Assembly: GCA_019455245.1 (NCBI GenBank) | Contig: JACFMR010000001.1 | Span: 124,001 to 188,000 of the forward strand | DNA length: 64,000 bases | Source of the DNA: Opitutaceae bacterium | Lineage (GTDB): Bacteria > Verrucomicrobiota > Verrucomicrobiia > Opitutales > Opitutaceae | Direction: 5' to 3' | In this document: piece after piece, positions 25,635 through 33,744 of the stretch | Position numbering within the stretch: the first letter of the stretch is position 1 | How the letters are laid out: every line of letters starts with the position of its first letter | Translations under genes and position numbers: made by a program | Notes under the pieces: generated by a model | The model's database searches: none | What the model saw: the letters and a program-made list of their open reading frames with translations, nothing else | What the model was told of the DNA's origin: nothing

Positions 25635-26741
25635 GTGAAACCCGCCGTCAATCGTCCGGACTGGGTGCCGCCCGATGCCGGTCGTGAATTCACGACCCGG
25701 GTTTTGCCGGCGCAACCCGCGCCGGCAGCGGGCGGGGGCACGGTGAAACGCCGGACCCGTGAAAGCGCGCAGCAATTGGCGCAGGCGATCCGGCAGGGCG
25801 ACCGCGGTGCGCTGGCCCGCGGCATCACGCTGATCGAGAGCCGCGCCGCGGCGCACCGCCGCGAAGCCGACGCGCTGCTGCACCTGCTCACGCCGCAGGC
25901 CGGCGGTGCCATGCGGCTGGGCATCACCGGCGCACCGGGTGCGGGCAAGAGCACGTTCATTGATGCGCTGGGCGTGCAGCTGTGCACGACGGGCCGCCGC
26001 GTGGCGGTGCTGTCCGTCGATCCGAGCAGCCCGGTCACGCGTGGCAGCATTCTGGGCGACAAGACCAGGATGGAGCGCCTCTCGCGGCAGCCGCAGGCGT
26101 TCATCCGGCCGTCACCCAGCGGCGGGGAGCTCGGCGGCGTGGCGCGCCGCACGCGCGAGTCCATCGTGCTGTGCGAGGCGGCGGGCTTCGACGTGGTGCT
26201 GGTGGAAACCGTCGGCGTGGGCCAGAGCGAGGTCCTGGTGCGCGGCATGGTGGATTGTTTCCTCGTGTTGCTGCTCGCCGGCGCCGGCGACGAGTTGCAG
26301 GGCATCAAGAAAGGCCTGCTCGAGCTGGCCGACGTGCTGACCGTCAACAAGGCCGACGGGGACAATCGCGCCCGGGCCGAGGCCACGCGGCGTGAGTTCA
26401 GCCGGGCGCTGCATTACCTCGCGCCACCGGCCGGACACTGGCAGCCACCGGTGCTGGCGTGCTCGGCCGTCACGGGCGACGGGATCGCGGAGGTCTGGAC
26501 CACGGTGGAAAAGTTTTTCGACCACGGCCGCAACAGCGGCGAGTTCGAGCAGCGCCGGCAGGACCAGGCCCAGGCTTGGCTCGATGCCCTCGTGGCCGAG
26601 GGGTTGCGCGAGCAGTTTGAACAGCGGAGCGGTCTCGCGCCGTTGACCTTGGAAATCACCAAAAAAGTGCGGACGGGCCGCATACCCGCCCCCGAGGGAG
26701 CCCGGCGCCTTTTGATCGCCGCGGGATTTGTTCATGAATAA
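25635..26741 (+). CDS. meaB: MeaB-type GTPase chaperone of methylmalonyl-CoA mutase
   Basis: 368 aa from a GTG at 25635. G1 GAPGAGKS (99-106), SVDPSSPVTRGSILGDKTRM, switch-like VETVGVGQSE, base-recognition NKAD, and a C-terminal dimerisation arm (RTGRIPAPEGARRLL). MeaB protects and reactivates the mutase by gating cobalamin loading with GTP hydrolysis. The N-terminus is extended by a Pro-rich ~35 residues before the normal beginning (KRRTRESAQQLAQAI). Its place directly after mutB is the usual arrangement. Confidence 0.95.
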   Translation: MKPAVNRPDWVPPDAGREFTTRVLPAQPAPAAGGGTVKRRTRESAQQLAQAIRQGDRGALARGITLIESRAAAHRREADALLHLLTPQAGGAMRLGITGAPGAGKSTFIDALGVQLCTTGRRVAVLSVDPSSPVTRGSILGDKTRMERLSRQPQAFIRPSPSGGELGGVARRTRESIVLCEAAGFDVVLVETVGVGQSEVLVRGMVDCFLVLLLAGAGDELQGIKKGLLELADVLTVNKADGDNRARAEATRREFSRALHYLAPPAGHWQPPVLACSAVTGDGIAEVWTTVEKFFDHGRNSGEFEQRRQDQAQAWLDALVAEGLREQFEQRSGLAPLTLEITKKVRTGRIPAPEGARRLLIAAGFVHE

Positions 26742-26831
26742 TTTCTTTCCATGCGCACTCCTCGCCAAGAACCGCGCAGTCCCACCCGGGATCTTCCCCT
26801 ATGGTGTAACTGACAAAAACTAATTTTCGCC

Positions 26832-27254
26832 ATGATCCAAGCCATCGACCATCTCGGTATCGCCGTCCGCTCGCTCGACGAGGCGGTGCCACTCTACGAA
26901 AACGCGCTGGGATTGCGCTGCCTGGGCCGCGAGGAAGTCGCTTCGCAAAAGGTCCGCACCGCCTTCTTCGATGTCGGCGGGGTGCATCTGGAGCTCCTTG
27001 AACCCACGTCGCCGGACAGCACGATCGCGAAGTTTATCAACGATCGCGGCGAGGGCATCCACCACATTGCGTTCCGCACCGATGACATCGGCGGGCAGCT
27101 CAAGCAGGCGGCCGGCGCCGGCGTGCGGCTCATCCACGAGACGCCGTTCGAGGGCGCGGCGAACAAGCTGGTGGCCTTTCTCCACCCGAAATCCACCCGC
27201 GGGGTCCTGACGGAACTTTGTGCGGTCAAACCGGGCGCGGAACCCAAGCACTGA
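26832..27254 (+). CDS. mce: Methylmalonyl-CoA epimerase
   Basis: 140 aa, normal length. Paired vicinal-oxygen-chelate modules with metal ligands expected at H7 (IDHLGIAV), H78 (GIHHIAF) and E128 (LTELC). It interconverts (R)- and (S)-methylmalonyl-CoA, the form needed by the decarboxylase. It follows a 90-nt gap after meaB that is A/T-richer than its surroundings, where an internal promoter is possible but none is clear. Its 3' end is 14 nt from the carboxyltransferase start. Confidence 0.96.
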   Translation: MIQAIDHLGIAVRSLDEAVPLYENALGLRCLGREEVASQKVRTAFFDVGGVHLELLEPTSPDSTIAKFINDRGEGIHHIAFRTDDIGGQLKQAAGAGVRLIHETPFEGAANKLVAFLHPKSTRGVLTELCAVKPGAEPKH

Positions 27255-27268
27255 AGAAAGACATCACC

Positions 27269-28822
27269 ATGGCCATTGCACCTGAATTTCTGAAACAACT
27301 CGAGGAGCGGCGGCGCATTGCGCTGGCCGCCGGGGGCGACGACAAGCTCGCGGCCCGGAAGGAGAAGGGCCTGATGAACGCGCGCGAGCGCCTCGTCGCC
27401 CTCTTCGACCAAAACACCTTCATGGAGTGGGGCATGCATGCCGACCACGACTGCCACGATTTTGGCCTGGAAAAGAAATCCTTTCCCGGCGACGGCGTGG
27501 TGACCGGCGTGGGCTACGTGTCCGGCCGGCCGGTCGCGGCGTTCAGCCAGGACTTCACGGTCTGCGGCGGTTCCCTCGGCCGCATCCATTCCAAGAAAAT
27601 CTGCGACCTGATGGATTACGCGATGAAGGTCGGCATGCCGATCCTCGGCATCAACGACTCCGGCGGGGCGCGCATCCAGGAGGGCGACGATTCGCTCTCG
27701 GGGTACGGTCAGGTTTTCTTCCGCAACGTGCAGGCCTCGGGTCTCGTGCCGCAGATCTCCATCATCGCCGGCCCCTGCGCCGGCGGCGCGGCCTACAGCC
27801 CGGCGCTCACCGATTTCGTCATCATGACGAAGAAGAACGCCAACATGTTCATCTGCGGGCCGGACGTCATCAAGGCCGCCACGGGCCAGACGGTGACGAT
27901 GGACGAGGTGGGCAGCGCGCACGTGCATGCCAGCGTCAACGGCAACATCCATTTCGTGGCCGAGGACGACACGCATGCGCTGGAGATCACGCGCAAGCTG
28001 CTTTCCTACCTGCCGAACAACAACGCCGGCGATCCGCTGCACCGTCTGACGCCGCAGCTGGATCTTTCGCCCGACCGCAGTATCAACGACCTTATCCCGG
28101 CCGACCCGAAGGCGGCGATCGACATCCAGAAGGTGATCGTGCGCCTGGTGGATGACGGCGATTTTCTCGAGGTGCAGCGCGACTGGGCGAAGAACATCGT
28201 GATCGGCTTCGGCCGCATTCAGGGCGTGGTCTGCGGCATCGTGGCCAACCAGCCCGCGTTCAAGGCCGGCACGCTTGATATCGATTCGTCGGACAAGGCG
28301 GCGCGGTTCATCCGCACCTGCAACGTCTACAGCATTCCGCTGGTCACCTTGGTGGACATTCCCGGATTCATGCCCGGTCTGCAACAGGAGCGCGGCGGCA
28401 TCATCCGCCATGGCGCCAAGATGCTCTTCGCCTATGCCGCGGCCACGGTGCCGAAGCTCACCGTCATCCTGCGCAAGGCCTACGGCGGCGCCTACCTCGC
28501 CATGTGCAGCGCCGACATGGGCGCCGACGCGGTTTACGCCTGGCCCACCGCGGAAATCGCCGTGATGGGTGCGGAAGGCGCGGTGCGTGTGCTTTACAAG
28601 CGCGAGATTGCCGTGGCGGCTGATCCCAAGGCCAAGGAGGCGGAGCTCGCGGCGGAATACCGCGCGAAGTTCTCCTCGCCCTTCGAGGCCGCGCGCAAGG
28701 GCATGATCACCGACGTGATCGAGCCCGCCCAGACCCGCGCGACCCTCGCGATGGCCCTGCGCAACACGCTCTCCAAGAGCGAAACCCGCCCGCCCAAGAA
28801 ACACGGCAACATGCCGCTTTGA
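27269..28822 (+). CDS. mmdA: Methylmalonyl-CoA decarboxylase/transcarboxylase 12S-type alpha subunit
   Basis: 517 aa. Two crotonase-fold carboxyltransferase halves: N-terminal RKEKGLMNARERLVALFD and INDSGGARIQEGDDSLSGYG; C-terminal LVDIPGFMPGLQQERGGIIRHGAKMLFAYA and AYGGAYLAMCS. The family includes propionyl-CoA carboxylase beta, the 12S transcarboxylase subunit and MmdA. Presence of the Na+-pump beta/gamma genes and lack of a biotin carboxylase gene in the window point to decarboxylation/transcarboxylation. The reaction transfers the carboxyl of (S)-methylmalonyl-CoA to carrier biotin, releasing propionyl-CoA. The ATG at 27269 is preferred to an earlier in-frame start inside mce. Confidence 0.95.
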   Translation: MAIAPEFLKQLEERRRIALAAGGDDKLAARKEKGLMNARERLVALFDQNTFMEWGMHADHDCHDFGLEKKSFPGDGVVTGVGYVSGRPVAAFSQDFTVCGGSLGRIHSKKICDLMDYAMKVGMPILGINDSGGARIQEGDDSLSGYGQVFFRNVQASGLVPQISIIAGPCAGGAAYSPALTDFVIMTKKNANMFICGPDVIKAATGQTVTMDEVGSAHVHASVNGNIHFVAEDDTHALEITRKLLSYLPNNNAGDPLHRLTPQLDLSPDRSINDLIPADPKAAIDIQKVIVRLVDDGDFLEVQRDWAKNIVIGFGRIQGVVCGIVANQPAFKAGTLDIDSSDKAARFIRTCNVYSIPLVTLVDIPGFMPGLQQERGGIIRHGAKMLFAYAAATVPKLTVILRKAYGGAYLAMCSADMGADAVYAWPTAEIAVMGAEGAVRVLYKREIAVAADPKAKEAELAAEYRAKFSSPFEAARKGMITDVIEPAQTRATLAMALRNTLSKSETRPPKKHGNMPL

Positions 28823-28872
28823 GCGCGCCCCGCCGATCAACTTCACCCGTTTAATCCCGACATCTGATTCCT

Positions 28873-29256
28873 ATGAAAAAACTTCGTGTTACCGTGGACG
28901 GCAAAGCCTATGATGTGACCGTCGAAATGCTGGATGCACCCGCCGGTGCGCCCGCGGCCCCGGCCGTCCGACCCGCCAGTGTGGCCACCGCGACCGCAGA
29001 TGCGCCGTCGGCTCCCGCGCCGGCCCCGTCCGTCGCTGCGCCCGCCGGGGCGGTCCCGAGTCCGCTGGCCGGCAAGGTCGTTTCCATCGACGTCAAGCCC
29101 GGGCAGGTCGTGACCGAGGGCCAGCAGTTGCTGACGCTTGAGGCGATGAAGATGAACACCTTCGTCTATGCGCCGCGCGCCGGCACAGTCACCACCGTGC
29201 ACGTCAATGCCGGTGATGCGGTTGAGGAAGGGGCCGCCTTGCTGACGCTGGCCTGA
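28873..29256 (+). CDS. mmdC: Biotin carboxyl carrier protein (MmdC/1.3S type)
   Basis: 127 aa. N-terminal strands (KKLRVTVDGKAYDVTVEML), a 40-residue Ala/Pro hinge (about 22-62), and a biotinyl domain with LEAMKMN, in which K93 is the biotinylated lysine. It would shuttle CO2 between the 12S-type subunit, the 5S-type subunit and the membrane beta subunit. Its first ~20 residues resemble the C-terminus of the 5S-type protein at 20028, as if one ancestral OadA had been split and the carrier moved to the far end of the cluster. Confidence 0.97.
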   Translation: MKKLRVTVDGKAYDVTVEMLDAPAGAPAAPAVRPASVATATADAPSAPAPAPSVAAPAGAVPSPLAGKVVSIDVKPGQVVTEGQQLLTLEAMKMNTFVYAPRAGTVTTVHVNAGDAVEEGAALLTLA

Positions 29257-29295
29257 GGTCCGCCTCGGAAAGCCACCGGCATACTTCCCAAGGCG

Positions 29296-29688
29296 ATGCA
29301 TCACCACCTGTTTCCGGCGGTCCAGCCCGTGCTGGCCCTGCTGCCCGACTATCCCGATTTGGGCGAATCGGTCGGGTTTCAACTCACCGGCCTGTTTGTT
29401 GTTTTCCTGGCCCTGGCCTCGATCTGGCTGGCGCTCACACTGGTCGGCCAGTGGTTCAAGCGCCGTGCGCCGGTTCCCGCCAAGGCCGCCGCGGCCGCCG
29501 CGCCGGCGCCGGCGCCCGCGGTCGCGACCGATGAGATCCCGGCCGAAGTCGTGGCTGTCATCGCCGCGGCGGTGCAGGTCTCGCTTTCCGGCTCCTACCG
29601 CATTCAGGCCATCGTGCCGGCGACCCAAGCCCAGGACTGGGCCCATGAGGGCCGCCGTCGCATCTTTGCCTCCCATCACGTCCGCTGA
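29296..29688 (+). CDS. Na+-pump decarboxylase gamma-subunit-like protein (OadG/MmdD)
   Basis: 130 aa. One hydrophobic segment (about 28-50, FQLTGLFVVFLALASIWLALTLV), an Ala/Pro linker (about 58-80), and a C-terminal domain (EVVAVIAAAVQVSLSGSYRIQAI) as in OadG-related subunits that hold the soluble carboxyltransferase and biotin carrier to the membrane. A His-rich N-terminus (MHHH) is present; OadG subunits bind Zn2+ through C-terminal residues, so any role here is uncertain. Its position between the carrier and beta-subunit genes supports the call. Confidence 0.85.
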   Translation: MHHHLFPAVQPVLALLPDYPDLGESVGFQLTGLFVVFLALASIWLALTLVGQWFKRRAPVPAKAAAAAAPAPAPAVATDEIPAEVVAVIAAAVQVSLSGSYRIQAIVPATQAQDWAHEGRRRIFASHHVR

Positions 29689-29700
29689 ACTCCTTTCGCC

Positions 29701-30945
29701 ATGTTTCAAACTATCCTGGATTATTTCACCGTCACGGGCTTCTCGCTCGTCACCTGGAAAATGGTGGTGATGTGGGGGGTGGCGGTCGCGCTGCTCTGGC
29801 TGGCCGTGGCCAAGGGCTTCGAGCCGTTGCTGCTCGTGCCCATTGCCTTCGGCGCACTGCTGGCGAATCTGCCGACGCGCGGCGTCATCACGGCGGAGCT
29901 CAATCCGCAGGGCGTGTATGAATCGGCCACCTTCAAGATCGAGGGACAGGTCGAAAACCACGCCCCGGCGGTCGGAGGCCCTGAAACTCCGACCCAGGTG
30001 ATCAAGGTCAGCCGGGTCGAGGGCGGGCTCTACGATTTCATTTCGCAGGGCATCAAGCTCGAGCTGTTTCCGCCGCTGATCTTTCTCGGGGTGGGGGCGC
30101 TGACCGATTTCGGTCCGCTCATCGCCATGCCGCGCACGATCTTTCTCGGGGCGGCCGCACAGGTCGGATTGTTCATGACCTTCATGGGCGCGGGGCTGCT
30201 CGGCTTCACCTCGAAGCAGGCCGCCTCGATCGGCATCATCGGCGGGGCCGACGGTCCGACGGCCATTTTCCTGACCAACAAACTCGCGCCCGAATTGCTC
30301 GGTGCGGTGGCCGTGGCCGCCTACAGCTACATGGCGCTCGTGCCGCTCATCCAGCCGCCGATCATGAAACTGCTGACGACCAACAAGGAACGGCGCATCC
30401 GCATGAAATCGCTGCGGCCGGTTTCCAAACTGGAAAAACTCATCTTCGCGCTCGTGGTGATGGTCATCTGCATTTTGCTCGTGCCCGATGCCGCGCCGTT
30501 GATCTCGATGCTCATGCTCGGCAACTTCCTGCGCGAGTGCGGCGTCACCGAGCGGCTGGTCAAGGCCTCGCAAAACGAAATCATCAACGTGCTGACAATC
30601 TTCCTTGGCACCAGCGTGGGCATCACCATGGCGGCGGAGAGTTTCCTCGCGCCTGAAACGCTGAAGATCATCGCCCTCGGCGTGGTCGCGTTCGGCTTTT
30701 CCACCGCCGGCGGCGTGCTGGTGGCCAAGCTCATGAACGTGCTCAATCCGCACAATCCCATCAACCCGCTCATCGGTTCCGCCGGTGTTTCCGCGGTGCC
30801 GATGGCCGCACGCGTATCTCAGGTGGTCGGCCAGCAATACGACAAGAACAACCATCTGATGATGCACGCCATGGGACCGAATGTTGCGGGTGTGATCGGC
30901 ACCGCCGTGGCCGCCGGTTTCTTCCTCTCGACCCTGGGCCAGTGA
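29701..30945 (+). CDS. Na+-translocating decarboxylase beta subunit
   Basis: 414 aa, multi-spanning membrane protein. Core motifs include [41 protein letters not shown], the Na+/proton site [10 protein letters not shown] (D184), and [21 protein letters not shown]. It decarboxylates carboxybiotin and exports Na+. Compared with OadB of proteobacteria there is a hydrophilic insertion of roughly 45 residues (about 60-107) between the first helices and the GGLYDF segment. Last gene of the likely operon; a terminator-like hairpin follows at 30952-30998. Confidence 0.95.
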   Translation: MFQTILDYFTVTGFSLVTWKMVVMWGVAVALLWLAVAKGFEPLLLVPIAFGALLANLPTRGVITAELNPQGVYESATFKIEGQVENHAPAVGGPETPTQVIKVSRVEGGLYDFISQGIKLELFPPLIFLGVGALTDFGPLIAMPRTIFLGAAAQVGLFMTFMGAGLLGFTSKQAASIGIIGGADGPTAIFLTNKLAPELLGAVAVAAYSYMALVPLIQPPIMKLLTTNKERRIRMKSLRPVSKLEKLIFALVVMVICILLVPDAAPLISMLMLGNFLRECGVTERLVKASQNEIINVLTIFLGTSVGITMAAESFLAPETLKIIALGVVAFGFSTAGGVLVAKLMNVLNPHNPINPLIGSAGVSAVPMAARVSQVVGQQYDKNNHLMMHAMGPNVAGVIGTAVAAGFFLSTLGQ

Positions 30946-30951
30946 CCGGTG

Positions 30952-30998
30952 AAACGCGGGCCTGTTGAACGATTGAACCCGGCGGGCCCGCTTTGTTT
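30952..30998 (+). terminator. Terminator-like hairpin after the Na+-pump operon
   Basis: GCGGGCC (30956-30962) pairs with GGCCCGC (30985-30991), with TTTGTTT immediately after and AAA upstream extending the stem. The loop is long (22 nt). It lies just after the beta-subunit stop and before the separate biotin ligase gene. Confidence 0.5.
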
Positions 30999-31000
30999 CG

Positions 31001-31056
31001 TAGCCGCACTTGAGCCTCTGACGTTCCGAGCGGAGCGAGATTCAGCCAAGTGTGGC
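31001..31056. repeat. Intergenic inverted repeat, second copy of the 18782 type
   Basis: GCCGCACTTG (31003-31012) pairs with CAAGTGTGGC (31047-31056) with one mismatch. The outer TAGCCGC(G/A)CTTG ... CAAG(C/T)GTGG design is shared with 18782-18816, while the middle differs. A GTAG head precedes it. Confidence 0.5.
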
Positions 31057-31087
31057 GCGGAGGCGCTTCGATGCCGCTGCCAAATCC

Positions 31088-31864
31088 ATGAATACTTCCG
31101 AACCGCGGCCCTCTGATGAATCGCAACCGCCGGCCTGGCAGGTGCGGCCTCTGGCTCGCGTGACCTCAACGCAGGCGGAGGCGCGGGATTTGCCGGCGTG
31201 GTCGGCGGTGTGGGCGGATGAACAGACTGCGGGCCGGGGGCAGGCGGAGCGCGGCTTCGTTTCCGATCCCGGCGGGATTTATCTCACGGCCGTGCTGCCG
31301 TTCGACGGTGATGCGTTGCGGGCGCGCGGGTTCGCCCTGGCGGTGGGACGCGCGGTGTGGGGTGTGCTGCAAACCGCCGGCCTGCGGCAGGTGCGGCTGC
31401 GCTGGCCCAACGATCTGATGGCGGGCGCCGTGAAGGTCGGGGGCATTTTGGTCGAACAGGGCGGACCGCATACGCTCCTGGTTGGTTTGGGGTTGAACTT
31501 GCTGAACGAACCGTGGCGGCTGGATCCGGCCCTGCACGGCGTGGCCGGCCGGCTGGCCGATTGCGGCGTGCCCATGCCCGAACGACGCGCGCTGGTGTCA
31601 GCGCTGCTTGACGCCATCCGTCACGCGCACGGGGAGTTTCTGCACCTGCGTCTGGCGGGTTTGGCGCCTCGGCTCGAACCCTGTTGGGCGGGGAGGAGAA
31701 TGGTGCGGCTGGAGCCGGCGGCCGGCGTGAGGCTGGTGACGGAGCGCGGCCGGTTTTGCGGTATCGATGCCGACGGCGCGTTGCGCTTGCTGACCGACGG
31801 TGACGACGAGGTGCTCATCCCGGCCCATCATGTCGGCCGGCTGATCGAGACCGAAGCCGTTTGA
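31088..31864 (+). CDS. birA: Biotin--protein ligase
   Basis: 258 aa. The catalytic domain shows STQAEARD, the biotinyl-AMP loop ADEQTAGRGQAERGFVS, LRWPNDLMAGAVKVGGILVE with the catalytic Lys, and a C-terminal SH3-like domain (GRFCGIDADGALRLLTDGD). No N-terminal helix-turn-helix domain, so it is a ligase only and not a repressor. It would biotinylate K93 of the carrier at 28873. Although separated by a terminator-like hairpin and a repeat, it lies 142 nt after the Na+-pump genes on the same strand. Confidence 0.92.
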   Translation: MNTSEPRPSDESQPPAWQVRPLARVTSTQAEARDLPAWSAVWADEQTAGRGQAERGFVSDPGGIYLTAVLPFDGDALRARGFALAVGRAVWGVLQTAGLRQVRLRWPNDLMAGAVKVGGILVEQGGPHTLLVGLGLNLLNEPWRLDPALHGVAGRLADCGVPMPERRALVSALLDAIRHAHGEFLHLRLAGLAPRLEPCWAGRRMVRLEPAAGVRLVTERGRFCGIDADGALRLLTDGDDEVLIPAHHVGRLIETEAV

Positions 31865-31875
31865 GGCGAGGCAGG

Positions 31876-32352
31876 TCAGCGCTCCGCCACACACAGGGAT
31901 TTCCGCATGGTGCGATGGCGGATGCCCAGCTCCAGAAATTCGTCGCCTTCGGTTTCATATCCGAGCCGGGCGTAAAAGCCCATCGCCTCGGCCCGGGCAT
32001 GCAGCCAGGCCGCGGTGCAACCGCGCCGGACCAATTCGACTTCCGCTCGCGCCATGAGATTGCGGCCGAGCCCGCGGCCCTGCGTTTCCGGCCGCACGGC
32101 GATCTGCCGCAGTTTGACCTCACCGGTGTCGGCGGGGACGGCGCTGAGGCAGGCCAGCAGGTCGTTGCCGGCGAAGAGTCCGAAGTGCCATTGGTCGAAT
32201 TCTCCGCGCAGTTCATCCGGCGAAAACGTGAGCCCCAGCGGTCGGCGCAACAACGCTTCGCGCAGCGCGCACGCCTGCCGGTAGTCCGCGGAACCGTGGA
32301 CAATTTCGCGAAATTCCGGATCAAGTGCCGGCGTCATGGGCGGTGCATTCAT
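31876..32352 (-). CDS. GNAT-family N-acetyltransferase
   Basis: 158 aa. The acetyl-CoA pyrophosphate loop is RQIAVRPETQGRGLGRNLM, preceded by the beta strand TGEVKL and followed by AEAMGFYARLGYETEGDEF, the usual C-terminal GNAT strand pattern. The layout resembles the YitI/ElaA-like group, but the substrate cannot be told. It is convergent with birA (11-nt gap) and divergent from the serine hydrolase gene. Confidence 0.88.
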   Translation of the reverse strand: MNAPPMTPALDPEFREIVHGSADYRQACALREALLRRPLGLTFSPDELRGEFDQWHFGLFAGNDLLACLSAVPADTGEVKLRQIAVRPETQGRGLGRNLMARAEVELVRRGCTAAWLHARAEAMGFYARLGYETEGDEFLELGIRHRTMRKSLCVAER

Positions 32353-32556
32353 GGCGAAGAGGGGGCTTGATCAGCCACATCCGGTCTTTTGGGCGGTTTC
32401 CTTCTTCCAGGCAAACGAATGTAGGGCCGGCGGCGATGCGGCCGGATTTGCCGGCGGGTTACAGCTCCCAATTGGTCGCGCCACTGCCTTGGGTCTGCCG
32501 GGCACGGTTGAAGACTTGCCTCGCGTGGACATCGCCCGCGGACACAATGGCGGATC

Positions 32557-33615
32557 ATGTTCAAGTTTTGCGTGGTCATGTTCGTGTCGGCGGCGGCGGT
32601 GTGGGCCCAGCACACGTCCGGGATGGATGAGGCGGTCAGGGCCCATGCGGTGGACGACAAATTCATGGGCGCAGTTTTGGTTGCCCGCGGCGATGTCATC
32701 CTGTTCGACCGGGCCTATGGCTGGGCCAACCTCGAGTGGCGGGTGCCGAACACCACGGAGACAAAGTTTCGCGTCGGCTCCATCACCAAGCAGTTTACCG
32801 CGGCGGCGGTCATGCGGCTGGCGGAGCAGGGCAAGCTCAGCTTGGACGATTCATTGGCCAAGTATGTGACCGCTGCGCCGGCAGCCTGGCGTCCGATCAC
32901 CTTGCGGCAGCTGCTCAACCACACCTCCGGGGTGGCCAGCTTCACTTCGCTGCCTGATATTGCGGTGTTGCGGCGCTCGCCGCTGGAACTGGAAAAGAGC
33001 ATCGCCCGGTTGTGTGCCTTGCCCAGCCAGTCGCAGCCGGGAGAAAAATACCGCTACAGCAACACCGGCTACCTGTTGTTGGGCCATGTTATCGAACGGG
33101 TGTCCGGGCAGGGATATGCGGCCTTTTTGCGCGAACAGTTGCTGCAGCCGCTGGGATTAAACGACACCGATCATGATTCGGATTCTGCGATCGTGCCGCT
33201 TCGGGCCGGCGGTCATACCCGGGTCGATGGCCAGCTGCAGCATGCCGCTTACATCAACATGGAGGTGGCCCAGGCCGCGGGTGCGCTTTACTCGACCACA
33301 CATGACCTGCTCCGCTGGACCCGGGCGCTGTTTGGCGGCCGGGTGCTGTCGCCGGCCGCGTTGACCATGATGACAACCCCGGGCCTTGGGCACTACGGGA
33401 TGGGCGTGGTGGTGCGCGACGTGAATGGCCGCCAGCTCATCGAGCACGCCGGCAGCATCGAGGGATTCAATGCACATCTGGCGTATTATCCCCAATCGGA
33501 GATCACCGTGGTGGTCTTGGCCAACGTGAACGGCAACAGTCCCACCGAACTCGCGGCGGCGCTCGGCGAGCTGGCGCATGCCGAAGCAACCGGCGGCACA
33601 TCGACCAAGCCGTGA
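32557..33615 (+). CDS. Class C beta-lactamase-like serine hydrolase
   Basis: 352 aa. The signal peptide is MFKFCVVMFVSAAAVWAQ. Catalytic motifs are SITK (Ser-x-x-Lys, near residue 76), YSN (about 168-170) and HAG (about 295-297, in the place of KTG). Proteins of this group include esterases, D-aminopeptidases and peptidoglycan-modifying enzymes, so the name does not imply antibiotic resistance. Export to the periplasm is expected. The 204-nt upstream gap holds no gene; it contains only a weak GCCGGC-rich palindromic stretch near 32420-32462. Confidence 0.9.
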   Translation: MFKFCVVMFVSAAAVWAQHTSGMDEAVRAHAVDDKFMGAVLVARGDVILFDRAYGWANLEWRVPNTTETKFRVGSITKQFTAAAVMRLAEQGKLSLDDSLAKYVTAAPAAWRPITLRQLLNHTSGVASFTSLPDIAVLRRSPLELEKSIARLCALPSQSQPGEKYRYSNTGYLLLGHVIERVSGQGYAAFLREQLLQPLGLNDTDHDSDSAIVPLRAGGHTRVDGQLQHAAYINMEVAQAAGALYSTTHDLLRWTRALFGGRVLSPAALTMMTTPGLGHYGMGVVVRDVNGRQLIEHAGSIEGFNAHLAYYPQSEITVVVLANVNGNSPTELAAALGELAHAEATGGTSTKP

Positions 33616-33744
33616 TGGCCGCGATGGGCTCCGCCGTTGCCGCGGTCGGCAGATCATCACTGCTCTTGCATGCATGACCGCTGTTGACGTCGCGTTCAGG
33701 TCCGGCCGTGCTTTGCTGCTTCTCCCCAAACCAAGCTTGCACCC

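Noticed and set aside
32557..33615. Calling the serine hydrolase an antibiotic beta-lactamase
   Set aside because: SxxK and YxN are shared by many esterases and peptidases, and the third motif is HAG rather than KTG.
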